Shown piece by piece: positions 55,580-64,000 of a stretch of 64,000 nt of DNA. Location: assembly GCA_016745215.1 (NCBI GenBank), contig CP050890.1, positions 5,766,001 to 5,830,000 of the forward strand, read 5' to 3'. The translations under genes and the position numbers were made by a program. Numbering within the stretch: the stretch's first letter is position 1; each line of letters opens with the position of its first letter. This stretch comes from Thiohalocapsa sp. PB-PSB1 (GTDB lineage Bacteria > Pseudomonadota > Gammaproteobacteria > Chromatiales > Chromatiaceae). The notes beneath the pieces were generated by a model that worked only from the letters and a program-made list of their open reading frames with translations, was not told the origin of the DNA and searched no databases.

Positions 55580-57112
55580 TTACTGCTTCAGGCCTCGGCG
55601 CAGCATGCGTCGGACCAGGGCGCTTGCGCGGTTGGAGACCGCTGGGAGGCTGGTGAGGAGGTTCTTTGCCCGGTGCAGCCAGCCGGCTTTGGCCAGTCTG
55701 CGTTCCAGCTGTTTCTGCCTGGCCTCCGGTGTGGCGCGGACGATGGCTTGGTACAGCCCTTCCAAGTTCCAGGCGCGGCGCTGCGGCGGGATGGCGATCA
55801 GGGCGCTGCGCTCCGGAGGTATGCCCAGTTGCTCGCTGGCGGCGCGGCTTGCTGCGCGCATTTGTTCTTCTTTGCGCCGGTTGCCCTGCTCAATGTCATA
55901 AGGCGGTGCCCACTCCAGCGGCGGGTCGAGGCGGTCCGCATGGGTCAGCACCAGGATGCGCGGCACCGGACGCAGTTCCGGCCGTCGCTCGGTCAGGGCG
56001 TCGAGCAGGGCCAGTGCGCGCTGGTCGCCGGCGCGATCGGCACGATCCGCCGCCGCAACCCAGAGCACCAGATCGCTGCGGATGGCCTGCTCGAGCCAGG
56101 CGGCCTTGGCGTCCGGATAGGTGTCGCTGCCGGGGCAATCCACCAGGATCAAGGCCCCGATCTGCTCATTGTCCAGCAGGTAGGCGCGGCAATCCGCGGC
56201 GGGCGGTGTCAGTAAGCCGACGGGCTCGCGGACGCGGCCGAGCAAGGCGTTGAGCAAAGCCGACTTGCCGGCGTTGCGGCGACCGGCAAGCAATACAGTC
56301 AGTGGCTCTTCCGGCAGCTCGGCGAGGGCCGTCGTGGCCGCCGGCGGCAATTCGTCGGCGCGCTGGCGGTAGGCGCCTGCATAGAGCTTGATGGCGGTCT
56401 CGCCGGCCTCTTCCACGAGCATGGCACCGAGCTGTGCCTTGGCCCCTTCGCTGACGCCGCCCAGGGCCTCGCGGAACAGGCCGCCGCGCAGCTCCGCCAG
56501 CAGAGCGCTGCTCGGGTTGATCCAGCGCGTCAGCCGATACAGATCGAGCAGCTTGGACGTGGGGCCGCTGAGGGCGACCAGGCTCGCGGCCCAGGACAGC
56601 TCGATGTGCTGCAATACCGGAAAGTCGCGCAGCAGAGTGTCGCGCAGTCGTCGCGCGAAGTCCTCCGTCATCAACAGCAGCTCCGGCAATGTGAAGCGCC
56701 ACAGGGCCACCGGATCTTCCGGCGAATAGGCGCGCGCGACATCGTCGAAGGCCGCCTGGACCAGCCGCGACAGAGCGTCGACGCTGGCGAGATCCGCCGC
56801 ACGCACGGCCGCCGCGCGCTGGCGCAGCGCCGCGCGTGCCTTCTGCTCCGCCTGCGAGGCGCCCGGGGTCGCCATGGGCAGCGCCGGAACCGGCGGTTTC
56901 ACCCGCAACAGCCAGCGCAGCAACAGCAGGGCAAGCAACAGCAGCAGCATGGACCCCGCCCACCAGGTCCAAGCCCAGCCCTGCTGAAACATGAACCACA
57001 GCCCGGCGCCCATGCCCACCAGCCAGGGGATCAGCACCAGCGTGCCGATCAGCGCCAACAGCGCCAGCTCGCGGCGCTGCTGGCCGAGCAGTGCCCACCA
57101 ACGGGGGCTCAT
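55580..57112 (-). CDS. membrane-associated GTPase, second gene of a GTPase pair
   Basis: The protein has 510 residues. Two hydrophobic segments lie within the first 70 residues (LALLALIGTLVLIPWLVGMG and WAGSMLLLLLALLLLRWLL), placing it in the inner membrane. The GTPase domain starts near 270: G1 AGRRNAGKSALLNALLG, G3 VDCPGSD, G4 VLTHADRLD. It resembles Era/dynamin-like GTPases fused to membrane segments; the cellular role is unknown. The start overlaps by four bases the stop of the upstream GTPase gene (57109), whose main body has been displaced 2.7 kb by an insertion sequence. Confidence 0.82.
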   Translation of the reverse strand: MSPRWWALLGQQRRELALLALIGTLVLIPWLVGMGAGLWFMFQQGWAWTWWAGSMLLLLLALLLLRWLLRVKPPVPALPMATPGASQAEQKARAALRQRAAAVRAADLASVDALSRLVQAAFDDVARAYSPEDPVALWRFTLPELLLMTEDFARRLRDTLLRDFPVLQHIELSWAASLVALSGPTSKLLDLYRLTRWINPSSALLAELRGGLFREALGGVSEGAKAQLGAMLVEEAGETAIKLYAGAYRQRADELPPAATTALAELPEEPLTVLLAGRRNAGKSALLNALLGRVREPVGLLTPPAADCRAYLLDNEQIGALILVDCPGSDTYPDAKAAWLEQAIRSDLVLWVAAADRADRAGDQRALALLDALTERRPELRPVPRILVLTHADRLDPPLEWAPPYDIEQGNRRKEEQMRAASRAASEQLGIPPERSALIAIPPQRRAWNLEGLYQAIVRATPEARQKQLERRLAKAGWLHRAKNLLTSLPAVSNRASALVRRMLRRGLKQ

Positions 57113-57213
57113 GGCTTCGGCTCTGCTGCGTGCATGCGCGCCTGGCGCCGCTTGGCGTCTTTGTAGCGCCTGCGGGCGTCCCGCAGCGCCTGGCGATAGC
57201 GTGCGTGTAGAAC
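57109..57213 (-). pseudogene. 3' end (last 31 codons) of the split upstream GTPase gene
   Basis: VLH followed by ARYRQALRDARRRYKDAKRR and a short tail to the stop at 57109. VLH is encoded by the right-hand copy of the 9-bp target duplication. Joining it to the body at 59927-61003 and removing the element restores a continuous 390-residue frame. Ribosomes no longer reach it, so coupling to the downstream GTPase is lost. Confidence 0.85.
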
Positions 57214-59926
57214 TAGGGCGTCCAAAAGCCTAGAAATCCTTGACCGATTATTGAACCTGCCGAACGCCGCCTTTGTCTCGGTCGAATCCGCATGTCTCGC
57301 CCAGTAAAGGCGCACAAACCTAGGTTCGTTAGTCCGATCAATCGGTTACGAACAGACACGTCGATATACAGTCCTTCGAAATCAGTCCTAAAGCAAGCGG
57401 AACAAGCTGGAACTGGAGCTTGCTCATGCGCCAATTCAGGGTTCAGTATGATTTTCATAACACACGGATTTTTCTTTTGAAATCGGTGTTTTTTGACCGG
57501 CTTTCGAACCCAGGATCAGCTCGATCGTTTGGGGTTCACCCTGGTTGGCGAGTTTTTCGAGGTCACCACCATTCGTCAATACGTGACGGCGTTGCTTGGT
57601 CAGAGACGACGAGCAATCACTCCACTCGCGTTGCTCATCGACGCTAATCTGAAGACTGTTTTCGGCATCTTGCCGGGTGAGCGGACCACACAGAACCGGG
57701 ATGCGTGGTGCAATCCGATTGGCATCCTTGATCTCTCCTGTGCCGTGGGTTTTGGCAACGCCGAATAACGATTCGATGGTGTCAGAGCTGATCGGCATGC
57801 CGGTCTCGCACAAACCGAGCAGGCTGGCAATCGCGAGCTGTTTCTCAATCCAGTCGGTCAAACCGCGGCGGATCGATGGCGTGGGAATTCGCTCGATCAT
57901 GGGCCAGCATTCATTAGCGCTGTCTTGACTCAACCCTTTTGTCTTGAGTAGGGCCTGGCATTCCAGGATCGGCTCGACATCCTGTAGGAAGGCGTTGATG
58001 AAGGCACGACACTGTGGCAGTCGATCCAGACGCTCGCGCAGTTTCTGCAGTAACGAGCCGTTCGCTGCTCGGCCTCTGGGCGACTGTTGGAGTACCCGTG
58101 CTGCCCATTTGACCAAACGATGAAGATTCATGAAGCGCGCTTTTGTCGAGACCTTCGGTGGTGCCAGACAAGCCAGCACGGACTGCTTGAGCATGCTGGA
58201 CACTTTGCCGCAGGTGCTGAGAAAGACATCGAACATGGGATGCGCGCGATACGCATGTTTTACCAAATTGGCAACCACATGAGAAAGATCGTCGATCGAC
58301 ACGCCGCCCAGCCCTTTTTCCTGCAACAGTCGTACGGCCTTGCCAAGATCGGTTCCGCCATCTTTCAGATAGGCAACGGGGCGGCCGATCGTGGCGATGA
58401 CGCGCTGCAGCAAAGCCGCGATGCTTTCACCGGTCCAGGTATCGGCCACCGAGACAGCGACACAGCTCACATGCTGTAACGAAGGTGCACCGGCGTTGCA
58501 CGCGTAATGCCTGGCATCCAGTGCGAGGACCGTCATGATCTTGCCCTGGCCGAATCCGATGGTGGCATCCAGAAGTAGGATAAAGCCTTGTGAAAACCGC
58601 TGCATACCAGTGTCAGGGTCAACACCAAACCGGTCCTCTTTCATCCTGGCGATAGCCAGTCGTGTCACCCAGTTGATGATGGTTTGTGGGCAGGGCGCTT
58701 GCGCTAATCCAAGCTGAGATGCCAGCACGCCCAAGACCCTGGAGATCGCCCGGAAGCCGATCCGGGCGACAACAAACAGTTGCAGTGCGAGAAACACGGT
58801 GGTGGTCTTGTCGCAAGCCGCTAACGCCGTGTTGCGTTGCTTCAGTTCGTCCAGCTCCTTTTTCGTATCGCGCCATGCCCGCCGATACGCATCGCGCTCC
58901 TTCTTGATCCGCTTGTTCTCCTTCTTGTGGTAACGCAAATCTGCCCCTGTTGCCACTGTTTTCTTTTTCCAGTGATCGCGCCGTTTCTTCATTTTGTTGT
59001 AGGTGCTCATCAACGCGCTCTTGCCAGGCTGTTGTTCATGTTCAAGTTGTGAAGACCGTCTCCCCGTGTCCTGTCTCAGAGCGATGGCGTGTGGTTGCGT
59101 GTCAGCACCTCATCCTGATCCTTGCCGAGGCGCTTCGCGGGATCGGGCACTTTCCGATACACTCGGCATCTGCCAGGAAAACAACCAACTCACACAGCAG
59201 GTGGATCTTGTGAACAGGCAACGACTGAAGCCAGAGAGGTTGCAATGACAGACAATCGGATGGAAGCCAAACCGATCCCAGGTGAGCGCTGTCGTTTTTG
59301 CTGCGACACCTCCTACCTTTCTGTCGCGGGGGAGGCTGTTGTCAGTTCGAGCACGAACAGCACAGCATCTGCCACTTCCATCATAATGAGCAGCACCAAG
59401 GAAGATAGCGGGGAAGATGGCAGGAGTGTAAAGCATGCCAGGACGTTTTTGGGCAAGAGGAATGCAACAGCTTGGCCCAAGACCCGATGAATACGCCACG
59501 CTACTCAGCATCGGGAATCTCAGGATGGCGGGGTGGGACGGCTGTTCGAATCCGCCCAATTCGCTGCTGATTCGCCATCGGGCAAGTAATCGTTTGGGCT
59601 GGTTGCGTCGTCGGGAAAAAGCGTTCCTTGCATGTTTCGCGGTTCAGAAAGCGGTCAAAAAAAGGGCGTGCCAGCACCCTGTGCTTGAGCTGTCATTGTA
59701 TGCTTGATCGGGTGCGATTTTAAAAGGGTAAACAAGTGGTTGCAGGAGCTGCGCATGGAAATGGGGGCAGATTGAAAAAAGAGAGAAAAATGAGCGTTTG
59801 CCGATTAATATAACATATTGATTAGATTATTATTTTCTTCCTTGGGAGTCAGTTTGAGGGTAAAAACATCACGATGGGACTCAAAATGCTTTATGAATAT
59901 CAATAAGTTATGATTTAGACACCCTA
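57214..59926 (-). mobile_element. 2,713-bp insertion sequence with 9-bp target duplication
   Basis: Flanking direct repeats gtgtagaac (57205-57213 and 59927-59935) are an exact 9-bp target duplication. The ends are imperfect inverted repeats: tagggcgtccaaaa at the left against the complement tagggtgtctaaat at the right. One transposase gene (57436-59013) lies inside; 59014-59926 has no recognised gene, only a possible short frame at 59244-59490 with a GAGAGG ribosome site. I cannot place the IS family with confidence. Confidence 0.9.
57436..59013 (-). CDS. transposase (DDE-type, family not recognised)
   Basis: The protein has 525 residues. The N-terminus is a basic coiled coil (MKKRRDHWKKK ... 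KKENKRIKKERDAYRRAW), probably DNA-binding. Possible acidic catalytic positions are Asp in ILLLDATIGFGQGKI, Asp-Asp in VSIDDLSHVVANL and Glu in SSDTIESLFGVAKTHG, compatible with a DDE/RNase H fold. It is the only substantial gene between the terminal repeats of the element. It appears full length and so possibly active, consistent with the fresh target duplication. Confidence 0.78.
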   Translation of the reverse strand: MMSTYNKMKKRRDHWKKKTVATGADLRYHKKENKRIKKERDAYRRAWRDTKKELDELKQRNTALAACDKTTTVFLALQLFVVARIGFRAISRVLGVLASQLGLAQAPCPQTIINWVTRLAIARMKEDRFGVDPDTGMQRFSQGFILLLDATIGFGQGKIMTVLALDARHYACNAGAPSLQHVSCVAVSVADTWTGESIAALLQRVIATIGRPVAYLKDGGTDLGKAVRLLQEKGLGGVSIDDLSHVVANLVKHAYRAHPMFDVFLSTCGKVSSMLKQSVLACLAPPKVSTKARFMNLHRLVKWAARVLQQSPRGRAANGSLLQKLRERLDRLPQCRAFINAFLQDVEPILECQALLKTKGLSQDSANECWPMIERIPTPSIRRGLTDWIEKQLAIASLLGLCETGMPISSDTIESLFGVAKTHGTGEIKDANRIAPRIPVLCGPLTRQDAENSLQISVDEQREWSDCSSSLTKQRRHVLTNGGDLEKLANQGEPQTIELILGSKAGQKTPISKEKSVCYENHTEP

Positions 59927-61003
59927 GTGTAGAACCTGTGGCTCCGGCCTGTGACCGGCCGCCTTCTCGCCGAAGTAATAGAGCGCCGCCTCGCCGATAG
60001 CCCAGGTGACGGCGAAGGTCCAGGAAGCGACGACAGCGGTGCCCCAGCCCAGCTCCAGCTTGAGCACCTGTTGTGCGAGCCAGCTGCCGCCGAAGCTGGC
60101 GAAAAACCCTGCGCCCAGGGCACCGATGAACTCGGTCCAAAGCTGTCGCCAGTCGCCCGCGCAGCCCAGCCGATGGGCGATCTGCACCACCAGCGCCGAT
60201 TGCATGCTGGCCGAAGCGAGCCCGCCGGCCACCGGCACCGGCACCGCGTTGGCGGCGGCTGCGGCAGTGGCCCAGGGCAGGATGACCTTGGTGCGGATCA
60301 GCTGCGGGTCGCTCGGATTGCGGCGCAGTCGGTCGGCCACCTTCGGCAGCGTCTGGTCGAGCAGATCCCAGAGCCGCTCGGCGCCGTAGTCGGCCGGTGC
60401 GATGCCCTGCTCCGGGCGGGTAAAGTCCAACGGCAGATACAGCGGCGACTCGCCCCTGATGGCGGCGAACATGCGCCGCTGCGCAAACAGCGCGCGGCCG
60501 AGTGCCTCAGGTATGCCGGCGCGGCGCAGATCCTCATCGCTGCCGTCGAAGGGATAGGGCTGCGGGTGTCGGTCCTGCGCGCCGTAGCAGTGATGCAAGC
60601 AAGATTGGGCGACGATGACGGGCAATTGCCGACTGTGCCGCCGAGTGTCGGCGACGATGTGCACCAGCTCGCCGATGTCGAGGTCGTCCACGCGGACCAC
60701 GACCAGCAGCAGGTGCGCCTGCTCGCGTGCCGGCTCCAGGTCGCCGGCGGCATCCTCATCGACACTGTCCGCCAGGCCACGGGTATCGAGAAAGCGCAGC
60801 ACCGGCTGCCCGACCGGGTAAGAATAGAGACGGCTCTCCCGGGTCATGGGCCGATAGCCGCGGCCCACCTCGTCGCGTGCCTGGCCGGTGATCTCGGCGA
60901 CGATGCTGGTCTTACCGGACTGGGTCTTGCCCAACAGCCAAAGCACCGGGGCCTCGGCATCGACCTGGTTGCGCACGGATTCCGTATCTGGGGCTTGGCT
61001 CAT
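59924..61003 (-). pseudogene. GTPase with C-terminal membrane segments, first gene of the GTPase pair, cut by an IS
   Basis: From the ATG at 61003 (MSQAPDTESVRNQ) the frame gives 359 residues and ends one codon into the element. G1 is LLGKTQSGKTS, G3 is FLDTRGL; the G4 position reads VIVAQSCL, degenerate. The C-terminal half has Ala/Gly-rich hydrophobic stretches (ATAAAAANAVPVPVAGGLAS, WTFAVTWAIGEAALYYF), reminiscent of DUF697-type tails. Only the last 31 residues are lost, so the product may retain function. Upstream in-frame ATGs (to 61129) add a poorly conserved leader. The original operon order was this gene followed by the 510-residue GTPase. Confidence 0.8.
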
Positions 61004-61289
61004 CGCATGACTATTCGGAGGGGGCAACGCCGGTTCCGGCCCGAAGGTTTTCCGGTCGGACATTACGGTGACGGAAAATGACGTCGATAGAGTATGGCGA
61101 CAATGACGGTGGCAGTTTACCGAACACATGAGTGCAGCGGTGCGAATGACCCGCTACCCTTTCTGCTGTTTGTCGTTGTCGACATGGTGATCGCTCATCC
61201 TGGGTCATCGATGACGACAACGACTGCAAACGGTCTCGCGACTTCCGCAGCAGAGCACTCGTGGAGCGGTACAGAAATCCCGAGGCGGT

Positions 61290-61389
<100 letters not shown>

Positions 61390-61822
61390 CGGAGACTGTC
61401 TTGGAACATCTGCACCGAGACACTAGATACCCCACAGACAAGAAAACCAACCGCATCTGCGCATCCAGTCATCTGGCATTGCCTAGGCTAGAGGAGGATC
61501 GAGGTTCGGTCAAGGCGCCATCCGGACGCTCGGCAGCCGCTTGCAGGAGCCGAATGATCTGAAAGCGACGGGCACGCATTCACCTTGCCATTAGGCTGTT
61601 CGTGCGGTTTCCGCCGACCGACCGCGGGCGCCCGAGCCGCCAAACCGGCATGCCGAGGCCGAGAAACTGTGCAAACATTCCGGATCGCGCCCCAAAACCC
61701 TGATCCGCGTGGATTCGATCTGGCTGGCGATTTCGGTGCCACTACGGCCTATCTGTCCCAAGCCGAGCTGATGCTGCCGAGCGATCACCCCCAGATCGCC
61801 CAGACGCAAACCGCGCGCCGCA

Positions 61823-61904
61823 AAATCCTCGACGCCGTAGGAGCCCGCTTGCGGGCGACCCCTCAGCTAGTCCCGTCGCCGGCAAGCCGGCTCCTACAGC
61901 TCGC
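61823..61904. repeat. REP pair (BIME), third copy of the family at 47.6-47.9 kb
   Basis: aaatcctcgacgccgtagg plus agcccgctt is identical to 47790-47817, and is followed after a short variable stretch by gtcgccggcaagccggctcc. The two arms (gtaggagcccgcttgcgggc and its partner) are the classic inverted arrangement of REP sequences. Confidence 0.8.
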
Positions 61905-62218
61905 CGAGTTTTTGCAAACTGCGCGACGGGCTCAGGCGATCGATCGGGGAGATCGCCTGACGTGAGCGCCGGAAGTGATTTGAGTGTTGCAGGCGCCAAG
62001 GCTCCGTCATCTGCGACGAGGTGGAGCTGAGGCGATTGCCGCAGAGAAACCCGCCAACTGGCACCGGATTCTCGTCCGCCTTCCCCCTGGTCGACAATGC
62101 CGAGCGCTTGTAACGCATGCGCGCAATGCTATACTCCGTGCCCTGAGCCTCGACTCCATCCGTCCTGAGCGGAACCTTCGTCGAGGCGCCGTCAAAGCAG
62201 AAATCGGAGGACTCTGCC

Positions 62219-63202
62219 ATGGTTTCAGGCCCAGCTTGGCTGCGTTTGCGGTTCGATTTTACCGCGGACGAGCCCCTACTGATTCCCGGTTTCAGCGGTT
62301 CGGCCTGGCGCGGTCTGCTCGGCCATGCCCTGAAGCGCAGCGCCTGTGTCACCGGGGCCGCGCATTGTAAGGGCTGTTTGTTGGCCTCCAGCTGCGCCTA
62401 CCCGGTGCTGTTCGAGCCGACCCCCAGAACCGCCCCGGATGCCTGGCACGCGCGCCGCTACCAGCATCTCCCACCACCCATGGTGCTAGGCATCGATCCC
62501 ACCTGGAACGGCGCTCTCCCCCCAAGACCCGCCCCGGCGCGCCATCTGAGCACAGGCGACAGCTTCAGGCTGGACATCGCGCTGATCGGCCCGGCCTGCG
62601 AACGGGTGCCCCATCTGATCCATGCCTTGATCATCGCCGGCGAGCTTGGCATAGGGCGCGACCATGGCCGCTTCAGGCTCGCCGAGGTCGCCATGGAGAC
62701 CGAACCCGGAAACCAGACCTGGCAGACGATCTACCGGCCGGGAGCCCCGCTGCAGCAGGTGCAACTGGTCAGCCCGCAACCGCCGCCCATGCAGAGCGAC
62801 GCCCTGGAGATCTCGCTGACGACGCCGACCAGGCTCAAGCGCCACGGTCACCTGCTCGGTCCCGAGGATCTCGATGCCGAGACCTTGCTGCTGACATTGG
62901 CGAACCGGCTCGGCCTGCTGGCGGAGCACTATGGCGGCGATCCCGCGGACTTTGCCTGGAGTCGTCTCGCGCCAGCGACGCAAACCTTGACCCTCGAATA
63001 CTCGGAACTGGCCTGGCAAGACTGGTCGCGCTACTCGTCGCGGCAGCGCAGCCGGATGCAGCTCGGCGGACTGGTCGGCGCATTGCGCCTGTCCGGCCCC
63101 GGCTTGACCGAACTCTGGCCATTGCTCTGGCTTGGCCAATTCGTACACATCGGCAAGAATACCAGCTTCGGCCTCGGCGCTTACCGGCTGACGATGGCCT
63201 AG
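62219..63202 (+). CDS. cas6: CRISPR pre-crRNA endoribonuclease Cas6 (RAMP)
   Basis: The protein has 327 residues. Cas6 family (pfam10040 type) signatures: SGSAWRGLLGHALKRSAC, the Cys cluster CKGCLLASSCAYPVLFE, GRDHGRFRLAEV, and the C-terminal glycine-rich loop IGKNTSFGLGAY. It cleaves repeat RNA to give mature crRNAs. The start has GGAGG eight bases upstream. This Cas6 type usually accompanies type III (or I-B/I-D) systems; the neighbouring NE0113-type gene favours type III. Confidence 0.92.
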   Translation: MVSGPAWLRLRFDFTADEPLLIPGFSGSAWRGLLGHALKRSACVTGAAHCKGCLLASSCAYPVLFEPTPRTAPDAWHARRYQHLPPPMVLGIDPTWNGALPPRPAPARHLSTGDSFRLDIALIGPACERVPHLIHALIIAGELGIGRDHGRFRLAEVAMETEPGNQTWQTIYRPGAPLQQVQLVSPQPPPMQSDALEISLTTPTRLKRHGHLLGPEDLDAETLLLTLANRLGLLAEHYGGDPADFAWSRLAPATQTLTLEYSELAWQDWSRYSSRQRSRMQLGGLVGALRLSGPGLTELWPLLWLGQFVHIGKNTSFGLGAYRLTMA

Positions 63203-63542
63203 AGCGCAATGCCGGGGCAAAGCGACTGTGAAATAACCCCGCGCAGAGGCCGCGATAGGTTATGGGCGGAGCGACTGAGTCGCTGGCTTTGCTGGTGTCG
63301 AGGCTCAGCACAAACTGCGAGGATTTGGAGATGCCGAGATGCCGCACCTGCAGGATACCGAGCGGCTGCCGCACATTCGGCAAACTTTCCGAACAAAGCA
63401 AAACACCGCGTCTTGCGTCATGCTTCTCCCCAGCCGACAGCGCCAGCGCAATCCTGTGCCACGCGGACAGGAATGCACCGGCATCATCGTCATCCGTATC
63501 CGTCAGATAAGCCAAGCCGCATCGAACCAGGGAGCATCGTTC
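63203..63542. other. spacer between cas6 and the NE0113-type gene
   Basis: About 340 bp with no supported gene, CRISPR repeat or clear promoter. Confidence 0.4.
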
Positions 63543-64000
63543 ATGAACAGCCCGCAAACAAACAGCAAACAGGCCGCTCTTCGGAGCGCGACCTCGCCGC
63601 ACCAGTTTCCCCGCCGCATCCTGCTGATGGTGACCGGCCGCACTCCCCAGGTGGTCACCGAAACCCTCTACGCTCTAACCGTCGAGCGTACTGGCGTCCG
63701 CGAGCCCTTCCTGCCGACCGAGGTGCACCTGGTCACCACCGCCGAGGGCGCTCAAGACGCCCGCCTTGCGCTGCTCGATCCGAAAGACGGCTGGTTTCGC
63801 CGCCTTTGTGCCGACTACGATCTACAGGGTATCCAATTCACGCAGGAGCAGATCCATATCATCCATGACGAGCAGGGCAATGCCGTAGACGACATCCGAA
63901 ACGCCGCCGAGCATGAGGCCTGCGCCGACCTGATCACCGACCTGGTGCGCCGCTTCACCGTTGCCGACGATGCCGCCCTGCATGTATCGCTGGCCGGCGG
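63543..64000 (+). CDS. CRISPR-associated Cas_NE0113 (TIGR02584)-family protein, 5' part
   Basis: The frame is open from the ATG at 63543 to the window end (152 residues). After a variable leader comes RRILLMVTGRTPQVVTETLY, then EVHLVTTAEGAQDARLALLD, a variable region with HIIHDEQGNAVDDI and the beginning of a LHVSLAGG strand. This is the CARF-like Rossmann start of the NE0113 family, which binds cyclic oligoadenylate made by type III Cas10; members have been described as ring-nuclease or Csm6-related proteins. The catalytic C-terminus is outside the window. Confidence 0.85.
   Translation, partial: MNSPQTNSKQAALRSATSPHQFPRRILLMVTGRTPQVVTETLYALTVERTGVREPFLPTEVHLVTTAEGAQDARLALLDPKDGWFRRLCADYDLQGIQFTQEQIHIIHDEQGNAVDDIRNAAEHEACADLITDLVRRFTVADDAALHVSLAG

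Noticed and set aside
59110..59559. Second gene (149 residues, minus) inside the 2.7-kb IS
   Set aside because: Composition is Cys/Pro/Ser-rich without family features, no ribosome site is seen, and it overlaps another weak frame.

Overview
The window looks like chromosomal DNA (about 60% GC by eye) of a gammaproteobacterium, most plausibly a purple sulfur bacterium of the Chromatiaceae or a close relative. That placement is an inference from a class III PHA synthase pair (phaE-phaC) with phaR, a RuBisCO-like protein, family-typical housekeeping genes and many REP-like and hexamer repeats; no rRNA or other taxonomic marker is present.

Region 1 (1-23734, minus strand) is part of a trans-AT type I polyketide synthase assembly line. 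A 6,414-residue protein carries four modules without integrated acyltransferase: KS-KR-ACP, KS-DH-KR-cMT-ACP-ACP, KS-DH-KR-ACP and KS-cMT-ACP. Its stop overlaps the start of a second PKS gene that runs off the left edge. That gene begins with a KS whose downstream linker is interrupted by an ACP-like domain with valine at the phosphopantetheine serine position, followed by DH-KR. This DH-KR half-module appears identical at the DNA level, over at least 2,345 bp, to the one in module 3 of the first gene.

Region 2 (23735-39884) is core genome. It holds a repeat-rich spacer, a DUF302 protein, a periplasmic hypothetical, a phosphohexomutase, an MltD-like lytic transglycosylase, RibF, PhaR divergent from PhaE-PhaC, a YjbQ/RuBisCO-like-protein operon, an LprI/MliC-type periplasmic protein, a YhcC-type radical SAM enzyme and a decayed four-helix-bundle (S23) gene flanked by inverted repeats.

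Region 3 (39885-61003) is an accessory, defence-island-like stretch. It has a Hachiman-like nuclease/helicase pair, a KAP-type P-loop ATPase truncated by an IS66-like element that carries its own DNA adenine methylase, a DUF1428 fragment, a large unrecognised two-gene ATPase/helicase operon (1,059 + 1,280 residues; the best candidate here for an undescribed defence system), a nested-hairpin array, and a two-gene membrane GTPase operon whose first gene is split by a 2.7-kb insertion sequence with a clean 9-bp target duplication.

Region 4 (61004-64000) has a REP element and a hexamer cruciform, then cas6 and the start of a Cas_NE0113-family gene. This suggests that a type III CRISPR locus continues to the right. 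No CRISPR array, tRNA or rRNA is visible in the window.
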